Shown piece by piece: positions 1 through 5,217 of a DNA stretch of 5,217 nucleotides. The stretch covers positions 1-5,217 of the forward strand of contig JAHJDS010000523.1 of assembly GCA_018812395.1 (NCBI GenBank), in the 5' to 3' direction. Below the pieces are notes generated by a model. That model was not told the DNA's origin, did no database searches, and saw only the letters and a program-made list of their open reading frames with translations. The position numbers and the translations under genes were made by a program. The stretch comes from Pseudomonadota bacterium. Its GTDB lineage: Bacteria > Desulfobacterota > Desulfarculia > Desulfarculales > JAHJDS01. Numbering within the stretch: the stretch's first letter is position 1; each line of letters begins with the position of its first letter.

Positions 1-8
1 CTTTTAAC

Positions 9-1790
9 TCAGCGAACATAGTGCCTCCGATTAACCATCATCCGTATAATCATACCAAGGGCCAGGACAAGACACAACCAGTCCAAGTAATGGCCGAAGC
101 GGGTGTAAACCGTTCGGCCCGCCAGGACCGGGATGAGGGTCGTCCGGGCGTCCACGGTCTCGAGGTCGGTTCGATTGAACAGCGTCCCCGTGGGCTCGAT
201 AAAGCTGGAAAACCCGGTGTTGGCCGCCCGGGCCACGGGTCGCCGGTTCTCGACGGCCCGCAGGATCATGTGGGCCTGGTGCTGGTAGGGGGCCGAGGTC
301 CGGCCGAACCAGGCGTCGTTGGTGATGTTGATCATCAGGCCGGCCCCGCGGGCCACCTGGGTCCGGGCCAGGTCGGGGAAGATCGATTCATAGCAGACCA
401 GGACCCCCAGGCCGAAGCGATGCGCGCGTAGCACCCGGGCCTGGACGCTACGGCGGATCAGGTCCGGCAGGACCCGGTCCACAAAGGCGAGGACGTCCAC
501 GGGCACCAAATAGACCTGGAGTAGCCGGCCCTTTTGGCCGGGACTGAAATTGCCGATGTTGCTCGACAGGTTCCGTAGCCACCCGGTCAGCCACGGCCAG
601 GGCAGGTACTCGCCGAAGGGCACCAGATGGACCTTGTCGTAATGCCCGGCCTCGCGGCCCAAGGGGTCGACCAGGGTGGCCCGGTTGAAGACGCTGACCG
701 CGTCACGCCAGGGCTTGACTTTCTTCAGATCTCCGGTGACCTCGACGGCCACGTTGCCCAGGACCAGCCAGGTGTTTTCGTACCTGGTCCAACTCAATAC
801 CCGGCGGCTGTAGGGCCGGGCGCGCTCCTGCCACCGGTTGCGGACCTCGGTGGCATAGGGAAAGACCAGCGCCGTCTCGGGCCAGATGATCAGGTGGGGA
901 CCCCAGGCCCACAGGGGCGGTTGTAGGAGCGAGACCTGGTCGATCCACTGGCGGAGGAAGGCCGTGTCGGCCTGGACGATCCGCGTCAACTGGCCGTAGG
1001 TGTCAATGGAGCGATAAATGTTTTCGGGCCGGCGATCGTGTTTCATCAGCGGCGGGATGTTGCCCTGGAGCACCGAGACGAAGATGCGGGGCGAGGCGAC
1101 GATTTTCGTCCGGATTTGGGGCAGGCGAATCAGGCCGTAGACCAGCAGGGCCACCACCACCGTTGCGGCCAGGGCCAGGTGGAAACAAAACGCCCTCAGC
1201 CTGGTCCGGCCCACCAGGGCGGCCCAGAGGCAGTAGTTGATAAAAACCGCGGCCAGGCTCAGGCCGTAGACGCCGAAGAAATCCGCCGCCTGAATAAGTT
1301 CCTGGGCCCCGACGAGCAGATTGCCCAGCGGCATCCAGGCGAACCCGGTGAAAATAGCGCCCCGTAAAATTTCGAAGGCGACAAAAAACACCGGGGCGGC
1401 CAGCAGGCCGGGTATCCCTCGACCGACGGCCAGGGCGTAACACCCGGCGAACAGGGCCCAGTACAGACCCAGGAACAGGGCCAGGATCAGCGGCGCCAAA
1501 TAGCACAGCGACCAGTGGACCCCGGCGTAGAGTTCCATGGTCCGGGGCAGCCAGGAGACCATGACCAGGAAATGGACCGTGCCGGCCACCTGTCCCAGGC
1601 GAAACGCCCGCCAGAAGGGGGCACCCTCGAGGGCCGAAAACAGGGGCACCAGTCCCACCAGGGCCAAGGGCCACCAGCTCAGCTTGGGCAGGGCCAGGGC
1701 CGTGGCCAGGCCGGAGGCGCCGGCCAGAAGATAGCGGAGCCAAATCGAACTTAAAAAACGGCCGGCCGCGGACTGGGCCTGGGAGGTCAC
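9..1790 (-). CDS. lnt: Apolipoprotein N-acyltransferase Lnt
   Basis: Inner-membrane enzyme that adds the third acyl chain, taken from phospholipid, to the N-terminal cysteine of apolipoproteins; it is the last step of lipoprotein maturation. The N-terminal 225 or so residues are strongly hydrophobic with about seven possible membrane segments. A periplasmic nitrilase-fold domain follows (about 235-560), then one C-terminal membrane segment (about 566-585). The catalytic triad is visible: Glu305 in IIWPETA, Lys386 in YDKVHLVPFGEYLPW and Cys466 in VLVCYES. Glu394 and Glu468 match further residues known to be essential in E. coli, and NDAWFG lies at 491-496. At 593 residues it is longer than the roughly 510 of E. 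coli Lnt, mainly because of extra sequence before the WPE motif and between Lys386 and Cys466. Start choice: a GTG at 1794-1796 is in frame, but the only Shine-Dalgarno-like GGAG (1796-1799, minus) overlaps it and sits 5 bases before the next GTG at 1788-1790, which I prefer. The gene lies 80 bases downstream of corC on the same strand, probably co-transcribed. Confidence 0.96.
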   Translation of the reverse strand: MTSQAQSAAGRFLSSIWLRYLLAGASGLATALALPKLSWWPLALVGLVPLFSALEGAPFWRAFRLGQVAGTVHFLVMVSWLPRTMELYAGVHWSLCYLAPLILALFLGLYWALFAGCYALAVGRGIPGLLAAPVFFVAFEILRGAIFTGFAWMPLGNLLVGAQELIQAADFFGVYGLSLAAVFINYCLWAALVGRTRLRAFCFHLALAATVVVALLVYGLIRLPQIRTKIVASPRIFVSVLQGNIPPLMKHDRRPENIYRSIDTYGQLTRIVQADTAFLRQWIDQVSLLQPPLWAWGPHLIIWPETALVFPYATEVRNRWQERARPYSRRVLSWTRYENTWLVLGNVAVEVTGDLKKVKPWRDAVSVFNRATLVDPLGREAGHYDKVHLVPFGEYLPWPWLTGWLRNLSSNIGNFSPGQKGRLLQVYLVPVDVLAFVDRVLPDLIRRSVQARVLRAHRFGLGVLVCYESIFPDLARTQVARGAGLMINITNDAWFGRTSAPYQHQAHMILRAVENRRPVARAANTGFSSFIEPTGTLFNRTDLETVDARTTLIPVLAGRTVYTRFGHYLDWLCLVLALGMIIRMMVNRRHYVR

Positions 1791-1816
1791 GATCACTCCG
1801 TCATCAGTGTGGCTGG

Positions 1817-1833
1817 GGTCTGGATATTAGACC
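1817..1833 (-). other. Small inverted repeat between corC and lnt
   Basis: GGTCT (1817-1821) and AGACC (1829-1833) are perfect complements around a 7-base loop in the corC-lnt spacer. There is no T-run after it on the minus strand, so it is not a convincing terminator. It could be a minor RNA hairpin that tunes lnt expression or transcript stability, or it could be chance. I see no separate promoter for lnt in the spacer, which favours read-through from corC. Confidence 0.25.
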
Positions 1834-1870
1834 GCGTTGTAACCTGAATCGAAACCGGAATCAAGCCCGG

Positions 1871-2734
1871 TCACTTGGAAGGGTCGGATTCGGCCACTGG
1901 AGGGGACTCGACGGAGTCGATCCTGACCTGGTGGACCCGGCGTTGGTCGGCGGACTGGACGATGAATTGCACCGGGCCGAAGACGATCTTCTCCTTGGTC
2001 TGGGGCACCCGGCCGGTGAGGTGAATGAGCAGGCCGCCCACGGACTCGAAGTCGCCCTCGGGCAGTTCGAGCTGGTAGTGCGCGGCCAGGTCCACGGCGC
2101 TGAGCCGGGCGTCAACCAGCACCGAGCCGTCGTCCAGGGCGACCAGCCCGGGCTCCTCCTGGTCGTGCTCGTAGCGGATCTCGCCGACGATTTCCTCGAG
2201 GATGTCCTCGATGGTGATCAGCCCGGCGGTGCCGCCGTACTCGTCGATGACAATGGCCAGATGCTCCTCCCGGCGCCGCATCTCGCTGAGAACATCCCGG
2301 ATGAGTTTGGTCTCGGGCACGAACGACGGCCGGCGGAGAATGGACCTGATCTCGTCCGGCCCGATCTGTTGGCCCCAGAACTGGAGGAAGTCCTTGGCGT
2401 GCAGGATGCCCAGGACGTGATCGATGTCGCCATCAAAGACCGGGATGCGGGTGTGGCCGTGCTGGATGATAACCGCCACCACCTCCTCGATCGGCGTTTC
2501 AATTGACAGGCCGACGCAGGCCGTCCGGGGGACCATCACCTCGCGGACGATGGTGTCACGGAAGTCGAAGATACTTTGAAGCATCTCTCCTTCCGCGTGT
2601 TGGATGATTCCCTGTTCCTCACCCTCGGCGATGAGCGTTTGGATTTCCTTCTCGAAATCCTCGGCGCTGTGGTTGCGGTGGGGAAAAAGGTTGGTCAGGC
2701 GGGCGAAAAATCCTTTAGATGAGCCGTCGTCCAC
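1871..2734 (-). CDS. corC: CorC/YbeX-type CBS-pair protein with transporter-associated domain
   Basis: A 287-residue soluble-type member of the CorC/HlyC/TlyC family. The family is linked to magnesium/cobalt homeostasis, and E. coli YbeX also to ribosome and RNA metabolism; the exact role here is not shown by the sequence. A charged N-terminus (1-60) leads into a CBS pair (about 64-190) with the family motifs VMVPR (66-70), HTRIPVF (94-100) and DEYGGTAGLITIEDILEEIVGEI (within 164-186). The C-terminal CorC_HlyC domain (about 200-273) carries ESVGGLLIHLTGRVP (230-244). No DUF21 membrane domain is present, so this is the short E. coli CorC/YbeX form (292 residues) and not the membrane exporter form. 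The start is GTG at 2732-2734, behind a strong GGGAGGT; no other in-frame start exists before the upstream stop at 2759-2761. Gene order corC then lnt matches ybeX-lnt of many proteobacteria. The ybeZ and ybeY genes that often precede it are absent here. Confidence 0.93.
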   Translation of the reverse strand: MDDGSSKGFFARLTNLFPHRNHSAEDFEKEIQTLIAEGEEQGIIQHAEGEMLQSIFDFRDTIVREVMVPRTACVGLSIETPIEEVVAVIIQHGHTRIPVFDGDIDHVLGILHAKDFLQFWGQQIGPDEIRSILRRPSFVPETKLIRDVLSEMRRREEHLAIVIDEYGGTAGLITIEDILEEIVGEIRYEHDQEEPGLVALDDGSVLVDARLSAVDLAAHYQLELPEGDFESVGGLLIHLTGRVPQTKEKIVFGPVQFIVQSADQRRVHQVRIDSVESPPVAESDPSK

Positions 2735-2744
2735 GGGGACGCTT

Positions 2745-2751
2745 ACCTCCC
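2745..2751 (-). promoter_or_regulatory. Shine-Dalgarno site of corC
   Basis: The minus strand reads GGGAGGT, 10 bases before the GTG start at 2732-2734. It decides the start codon. An ATG at 2751-2753 lies upstream of it, is out of frame, and opens only 12 codons. Confidence 0.75.
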
Positions 2752-2769
2752 ATTTGGGTTAACGTGACA

Positions 2770-2798
2770 AGTCTATCTTTTTATGAAAAACCAGTCAA
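2770..2798 (-). promoter_or_regulatory. Sigma70-type promoter of the corC-lnt operon
   Basis: On the minus strand there is a -35 TTGACT (2793-2798, five of six consensus bases), a 17-base spacer and a -10 TAGACT (2770-2775, four of six). Transcription would begin near 2763, giving an untranslated leader of about 29 bases with the strong Shine-Dalgarno site in it. Position, spacing and strand all fit the corC gene. Confidence 0.65.
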
Positions 2799-2814
2799 CA
2801 GGTTTGTCCATACC

Positions 2815-2837
2815 GAGGCCGGGGGCGGGCCTCTTTT
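2815..2837 (+). terminator. Weak terminator-like hairpin
   Basis: GAGGCC (2815-2820) and GGCCTC (2828-2833) form a 6-bp GC-only stem apart from one A-T pair, with a 7-base G-rich loop, followed by TTTT (2834-2837) on the plus strand. No plus-strand gene lies upstream, so it could only stop antisense transcription coming out of corC. It may be chance in a GC-rich stretch. Confidence 0.25.
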
Positions 2838-2855
2838 GGGGAGCGTGAAAAAGGG

Positions 2856-2884
2856 TTGCCAAACGCCGGGCGATGGGATATCTT
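2856..2884 (+). promoter_or_regulatory. Possible upstream plus-strand promoter
   Basis: TTGCCA (2856-2861, five of six matches to the -35 consensus) is separated by 17 bases from TATCTT (2879-2884, four of six matches to the -10). Transcription would start near 2891 and run into the hairpin at 2906-2947. It could produce either a small RNA or a second, longer leader of the DUF1015 gene. Confidence 0.35.
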
Positions 2885-2905
2885 TCTGACCTTCATTTCA
2901 GGGAC

Positions 2906-2947
2906 CGCCCCATATTATCCGTATTGGATAAAAAACCATGTGGGGCG
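2906..2947. repeat. Nested inverted repeat, possible RNA hairpin
   Basis: The outer arms CGCCCCATA (2906-2914) and TGTGGGGCG (2939-2947) pair over nine positions with one G-T wobble. The inner arms TTATCC (2915-2920) and GGATAA (2926-2931) pair perfectly around GTATT. On the plus strand this folds as one long stem of 15 pairs with a 7-base bulge (2932-2938) on the 3' side. No coding frame explains it. It lies downstream of the possible promoter at 2856-2884 and upstream of the better promoter at 2996-3024. Its role is unknown. Confidence 0.45.
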
Positions 2948-2980
2948 CACAGAGGCAAAAAAACGTCCCCAGGGGCAACT

Positions 2981-2996
2981 ATACAAAATATTGTAT
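2981..2996. promoter_or_regulatory. Palindromic candidate operator at the DUF1015 promoter
   Basis: ATACAA (2981-2986), AATA, TTGTAT (2991-2996) is a perfect 6-bp inverted repeat with a 4-base centre. Its last base is the first base of the -35 element of the promoter at 2996-3024. Such a site could bind a dimeric regulator acting next to RNA polymerase. I cannot name the regulator. Confidence 0.4.
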
Positions 2997-3024
2997 TGCC
3001 TAACCCATGATCACCATATATAAT
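2996..3024 (+). promoter_or_regulatory. Sigma70-type promoter of the DUF1015 gene
   Basis: TTGCCT (2996-3001, four of six -35 consensus bases), a 17-base spacer, and a perfect -10 TATAAT (3019-3024). Transcription would begin near 3031, leaving a leader of about 85 bases before the ATG at 3116. Confidence 0.65.
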
Positions 3025-3028
3025 GGTG
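3012..3028. repeat. Inverted repeat over the -10 element
   Basis: CACCAT (3012-3017) and ATGGTG (3023-3028) are perfect complements around ATATA and enclose the TATAAT box of the DUF1015 promoter. A protein bound here would occlude RNA polymerase, so it is a candidate repressor site. It could also be a side effect of the AT-rich -10 sequence. Confidence 0.35.
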
Positions 3029-3073
3029 TCCGGTTGGTGACGGGGCTTCAAATAATACCATGATTCAGACACC

Positions 3074-3106
3074 GGGGCGAACCCGATTCGCCGCCCTTGT
3101 CTTTTG
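3074..3106 (+). promoter_or_regulatory. Leader hairpin with pyrimidine run, possible attenuator
   Basis: GGCGAA (3076-3081) and TTCGCC (3087-3092) pair perfectly around CCCGA. The stem can be extended by GG (3074-3075) with CC (3094-3095) across a one-base bulge. A T-rich tail, CTTGTCTTTTG (3096-3106), follows and runs directly into the Shine-Dalgarno site. The hairpin lies inside the predicted leader of the DUF1015 transcript. It could act as an imperfect intrinsic terminator (attenuator) or affect ribosome access. The T-run is interrupted, so termination efficiency is uncertain. Confidence 0.4.
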
Positions 3107-3110
3107 AGGT
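3106..3110 (+). promoter_or_regulatory. Shine-Dalgarno site of the DUF1015 gene
   Basis: GAGGT lies 5 bases before the ATG at 3116-3118. It supports that start over an in-frame TTG at 3104-3106, which overlaps the site itself and has none of its own. Confidence 0.7.
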
Positions 3111-3115
3111 ATCCG

Positions 3116-4474
3116 ATGGCGGAGATCAGGCCATTTCGGGGGGTCCACTATAATCCCCCAGCGATCTCGCTCATGCGCGCGGTCACGGCGCCGCCCTATG
3201 ACGTTATTCCGCCCGAACAGCAGGAGGAACTGCACCGGGTGGACCCCCACAACGTCATTCGTCTGATCCTGGGTCAGACCTTGGCGGGCGACGACGAGCG
3301 GAACAACCGCTACACCCGGGCGGCCGCCTACTTCCGGACCTGGCAGCAAGAGCGGGTTTTGATTCGTGATGAACGGCCGGCCGTCTACTACACGGAAACC
3401 GATTTCCGCGTCCACGGCGGCCAGACGATCACCCGGCGGGGGATGATCGTCCTGGTCAAGGCCCAGGACTACGAGGACGGGGTCATCCTGCCCCACGAGA
3501 GCACCTTTTCCGGGACCAAGAAACAGCGGCTGGAACTGATCAAGCAGGTCCGGGCCAACTTCTCGTGCATCTTTTCGGTCTACCCGGACCACGAGCTGGA
3601 AATCATCGGGACCTTGCAGCAGACGGCCCACCTGGGCGAGCCGATCCACGACTTCGACGACCTCGACGGTTGCGGCCAGCGGATCTGGGCCGTCAGGGAG
3701 TCGGCCGTCATCCGCCGGGTGGCCGAACTGATGTCCCCCAAAAATGTCTTCATCGCCGACGGCCACCACCGCTATGAAACGGCCCAGAACTACCGGCGTC
3801 AGATGAGCGACCTGTACCCCCAGGCCGGTCCCGGCGCGGCCTTCAACTACACCATGATGTTCCTGTGCGCCACCGGCTGCCCCGGCCTGGTCATCCTGCC
3901 CGCTCACCGGATGTTACCGACCCTGGAGGGATTCGACCCCGAGGATTTCATCTCCCGGGCCGGCGAAATATTCCACGTCGAGCGTTTCTCGTACACGGCC
4001 CATTCATCGACGACCACCCGGCTGGCCTTCAAGGCGGCCATGAAAAAGAACGGCAACCGGGCCAGCACCATCGGCCTGGTGGCGGCCGGGGAAAAGACTT
4101 TCTATACCCTGACCCTCAAGGACGGGGTCATGGCCAGGGTGGTCAACAGCAGCGTGCCCGAGCCGATGTGGGAGCTTGACTCGGTGGTCCTGACCCGGGT
4201 CATCCTGATGCACCTCCTCGGCCTGACCGCCGAGGACCTGGACAAGGAGGAGACCATCTCCTACTGGTCCAACACGGACAAGGTCATGGACACGGTCGTC
4301 CGCGGCAAGGCCCGCCTGGCCTTCCTGCTCAACCCGGCCCGCATCGAACAGGTCGAGCGGATCGCCCGGGCCGGTCTGATCCTGCCGCGCAAGACGACCT
4401 ACTTTTATCCCAAGATACTCACCGGCCTGGTGATGAATCCCATTGACCCCGGCGAGGAAATTAAACTGCCCTGA
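3116..4474 (+). CDS. DUF1015 family protein (COG4198-like), function unknown
   Basis: A complete 452-residue cytoplasmic protein with no signal peptide or membrane segment. It begins MAEIRPFRGVHYNP, as is typical of the DUF1015 family, which is conserved in many bacteria and some archaea and has no assigned activity that I can state with certainty. Family landmarks in order: APPYDVI (25-31), a YTRAAAY segment (about 66-72), ILPHEST (124-130), the hallmark FIADGHHRYETAQNYR (212-227), and PRKTTYFYPKILTGLVMNPI near the C-terminus (about 424-443). DGHHRYE at 215-221 resembles the phosphate-binding motif of the ParB/sulfiredoxin/free-serine-kinase superfamily. That points to a nucleotide- or phosphate-handling reaction, but this is inference. 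Length and motifs look intact. The gene stands alone, divergent from corC and convergent with a radical SAM gene, with its own promoter and a structured leader. The ATG is chosen over the upstream TTG because GAGGT sits 5 bases before it. Confidence 0.93.
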   Translation: MAEIRPFRGVHYNPPAISLMRAVTAPPYDVIPPEQQEELHRVDPHNVIRLILGQTLAGDDERNNRYTRAAAYFRTWQQERVLIRDERPAVYYTETDFRVHGGQTITRRGMIVLVKAQDYEDGVILPHESTFSGTKKQRLELIKQVRANFSCIFSVYPDHELEIIGTLQQTAHLGEPIHDFDDLDGCGQRIWAVRESAVIRRVAELMSPKNVFIADGHHRYETAQNYRRQMSDLYPQAGPGAAFNYTMMFLCATGCPGLVILPAHRMLPTLEGFDPEDFISRAGEIFHVERFSYTAHSSTTTRLAFKAAMKKNGNRASTIGLVAAGEKTFYTLTLKDGVMARVVNSSVPEPMWELDSVVLTRVILMHLLGLTAEDLDKEETISYWSNTDKVMDTVVRGKARLAFLLNPARIEQVERIARAGLILPRKTTYFYPKILTGLVMNPIDPGEEIKLP

Positions 4475-4505
4475 CGCGTCCTGACGGTGGCTCCCGATTC
4501 AGACC

Positions 4506-4542
4506 AGGACCGGCCCACGGTCCCATCCACGTGGCCGGTCCT
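4506..4542. terminator. Hairpin between convergent genes, possible bidirectional terminator
   Basis: AGGACCGGCC (4506-4515) and GGCCGGTCCT (4533-4542) form a perfect 10-bp GC-rich stem. A further three pairs (4517-4519 with 4530-4532) are possible past a one-base bulge. It sits midway in the gap between the two convergent stop codons, where a shared terminator is expected. Neither side has a T-run of useful length, so it may act as a transcript-end stabiliser or a U-poor terminator. Confidence 0.55.
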
Positions 4543-4550
4543 TAGCCGTG

Positions 4551-5217
4551 TTACGAAGCGGCCCTCAGCAGCGGGTGGCCTTGCTGGATTTTGACCGCCA
4601 GATAGAAGACCACCCAGGCCCCGCACAGATCGCAGTCCACATCGTTGCCGTAGCAGCAAAAGGGCGTCACGAATTGGTCGCCCTCGAGGTAGAGGGGCAG
4701 GACCAGCCGCTTGGAAGGGCAATTGTCGGTCACGGCCTTGGAGTTTTCCGAGAGCGTCAATTCGAGGCCGCGGCCGTTGTTCCAGATGAAGTCGGGGTAC
4801 TTCCCCTTGAGCCGCAGTACCTCCTGCACGGCCCGGTCGCGGCGCTTGGCGGTGCCCCAGGTCAGGTCCGATCGGTCGTCTCGGGGAGGCACGTAAAAGG
4901 AAAAGGTCAGCCCCTGAGCCCGGGTGGGAATGAGTAATTGCACCAGTTCCTCGAGGGAATCCTCGTTTTTCCTGGTCACCACGCACTGGCACATCACCGT
5001 CGGCCTAAAATCATCCGGCAGGCGAGACAAAGTTTTGATCACCTTGTCAAAGGCGCCCCGGCCCCTGACGGCGTTGTTCAACTCCGGCGGACCGTCGACC
5101 GAAACGACGTAGGTGCACCGGGGCAGTTCGATCAGATCGAGGGTGCCGTTGGTCGTGACCGTGTTGTGCTCGAAAAAGTCGGCCCCGGCCCGGAGCACGT
5201 CCGGCCGCAGCAGGGGC
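4551..5217 (-). CDS. Radical SAM protein, C-terminal part (N-terminus outside the window)
   Basis: The frame is open to the right edge, so the start is not in the window; the first visible residues, PLLRPD, continue what is almost certainly the SAM-binding GGEP motif. The CxxxCxxC iron-sulfur motif would lie upstream, beyond the edge. Visible landmarks are the TTNGT strand (about 5130-5150), VVSVDGPPELNNAVRGRGAFDKV (about 5040-5110, the typical barrel strand and 'SVDG' turn) and CQCVVTRKN (about 4960-4992). Near the C-terminus five cysteines are arranged C-x20-CC-x6-C-x2-C: NCP at 4719-4724, CCYG at 4647-4658 and DCDLCG at 4620-4637. This looks like a site for an extra iron-sulfur cluster, in the manner of SPASM/twitch-type radical SAM enzymes but not the canonical SPASM spacing. 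Substrate and product are unknown. The end is TAA at 4551-4553. A GTG at 5196-5198 is inside the conserved fold and is not the true start. Confidence 0.88.
   Translation of the reverse strand, partial: PLLRPDVLRAGADFFEHNTVTTNGTLDLIELPRCTYVVSVDGPPELNNAVRGRGAFDKVIKTLSRLPDDFRPTVMCQCVVTRKNEDSLEELVQLLIPTRAQGLTFSFYVPPRDDRSDLTWGTAKRRDRAVQEVLRLKGKYPDFIWNNGRGLELTLSENSKAVTDNCPSKRLVLPLYLEGDQFVTPFCCYGNDVDCDLCGAWVVFYLAVKIQQGHPLLRAAS

Noticed and set aside
1003..1743. Long alternative minus-strand frame (246 codons) inside lnt, plus several plus-strand frames across lnt and corC
   Set aside because: They are Gly/Pro/Arg-rich shadow frames caused by high GC and are overlapped by well-supported genes.
1..1796. 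Recurrent GGCCAGG / CAGGGCC words on the plus strand
   Set aside because: They reflect codon choice for Leu-Ala and related pairs in the membrane part of lnt and are not spaced as a repeat array.
2715..2753. 12-codon frame from ATG at 2751-2753 (minus) overlapping the corC start
   Set aside because: The ATG lies upstream of the Shine-Dalgarno sequence that serves the corC GTG and has none of its own. It is probably coincidental.
2944..2980. Resemblance of GCGCACAGAGGCAAA to the start of a GEMM-I cyclic-di-GMP riboswitch
   Set aside because: The rest of the aptamer, including the GACGCAAAGCC-type segment and the second stem, is missing downstream.
2938..3003. 21-codon open frame starting ATG at 2938 in the intergenic region
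   Set aside because: Only a weak GGA lies upstream, the peptide shows no recognisable feature, and the frame overlaps the palindrome and the -35 of the DUF1015 promoter. Such short frames are expected by chance.
3065..3907. Long minus-strand open frame (280 codons) opposite the DUF1015 gene
   Set aside because: Its composition is that of an antisense shadow in GC-rich DNA, and it has no recognisable domain. The plus-strand gene has clear family motifs.
4405..4992. Minus-strand frame of 195 codons overlapping the ends of the DUF1015 and radical SAM genes
   Set aside because: It runs antisense into the DUF1015 gene and in a shifted frame through the radical SAM gene, which has clear motifs. 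It is a shadow frame.

Overview
The window is GC-rich DNA from a Gram-negative bacterium. It carries four protein genes in two opposing blocks, separated by one AT-rich regulatory region. The Gram-negative assignment rests on a full-length apolipoprotein N-acyltransferase (lnt). The corC-lnt pairing, a DUF1015 protein and a radical SAM enzyme would suit a Desulfobacterota-like (deltaproteobacterial) genome. That placement is an inference from gene content only.

Layout. Positions 9-2734 (minus strand) hold a CorC/YbeX-type CBS-domain protein gene followed by lnt, 80 bases apart and probably one transcript. A good sigma70-type promoter (2770-2798) and a strong ribosome binding site precede corC. 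Positions 2735-3115 form a 381-base divergent intergenic region. It contains the minus-strand corC promoter, one or two plus-strand promoters, several inverted repeats and a leader hairpin. Positions 3116-4474 (plus strand) encode a complete DUF1015-family protein of unknown function. A short convergent gap with a 10-bp perfect inverted repeat follows. Positions 4551-5217 (minus strand) hold the C-terminal two thirds or so of a radical SAM protein that runs off the right edge just after its GGEP motif.

How the genes fit together. CorC and Lnt are membrane and envelope housekeeping functions that are neighbours in many proteobacteria (ybeX-lnt in E. coli). The DUF1015 gene is transcribed divergently and looks individually regulated. 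Its leader has a GC-rich hairpin with a following pyrimidine run, and a 15-codon open frame whose stop codon overlaps its Shine-Dalgarno sequence. The radical SAM gene is convergent to it and need not be related in function.

No mobile element, CRISPR array, tRNA or rRNA was seen. The genes least explained are the DUF1015 protein, which has a ParB/sulfiredoxin-like DGHHRYE motif, and the radical SAM fragment with its five-cysteine C-terminus. No clearly new multi-gene system is visible.
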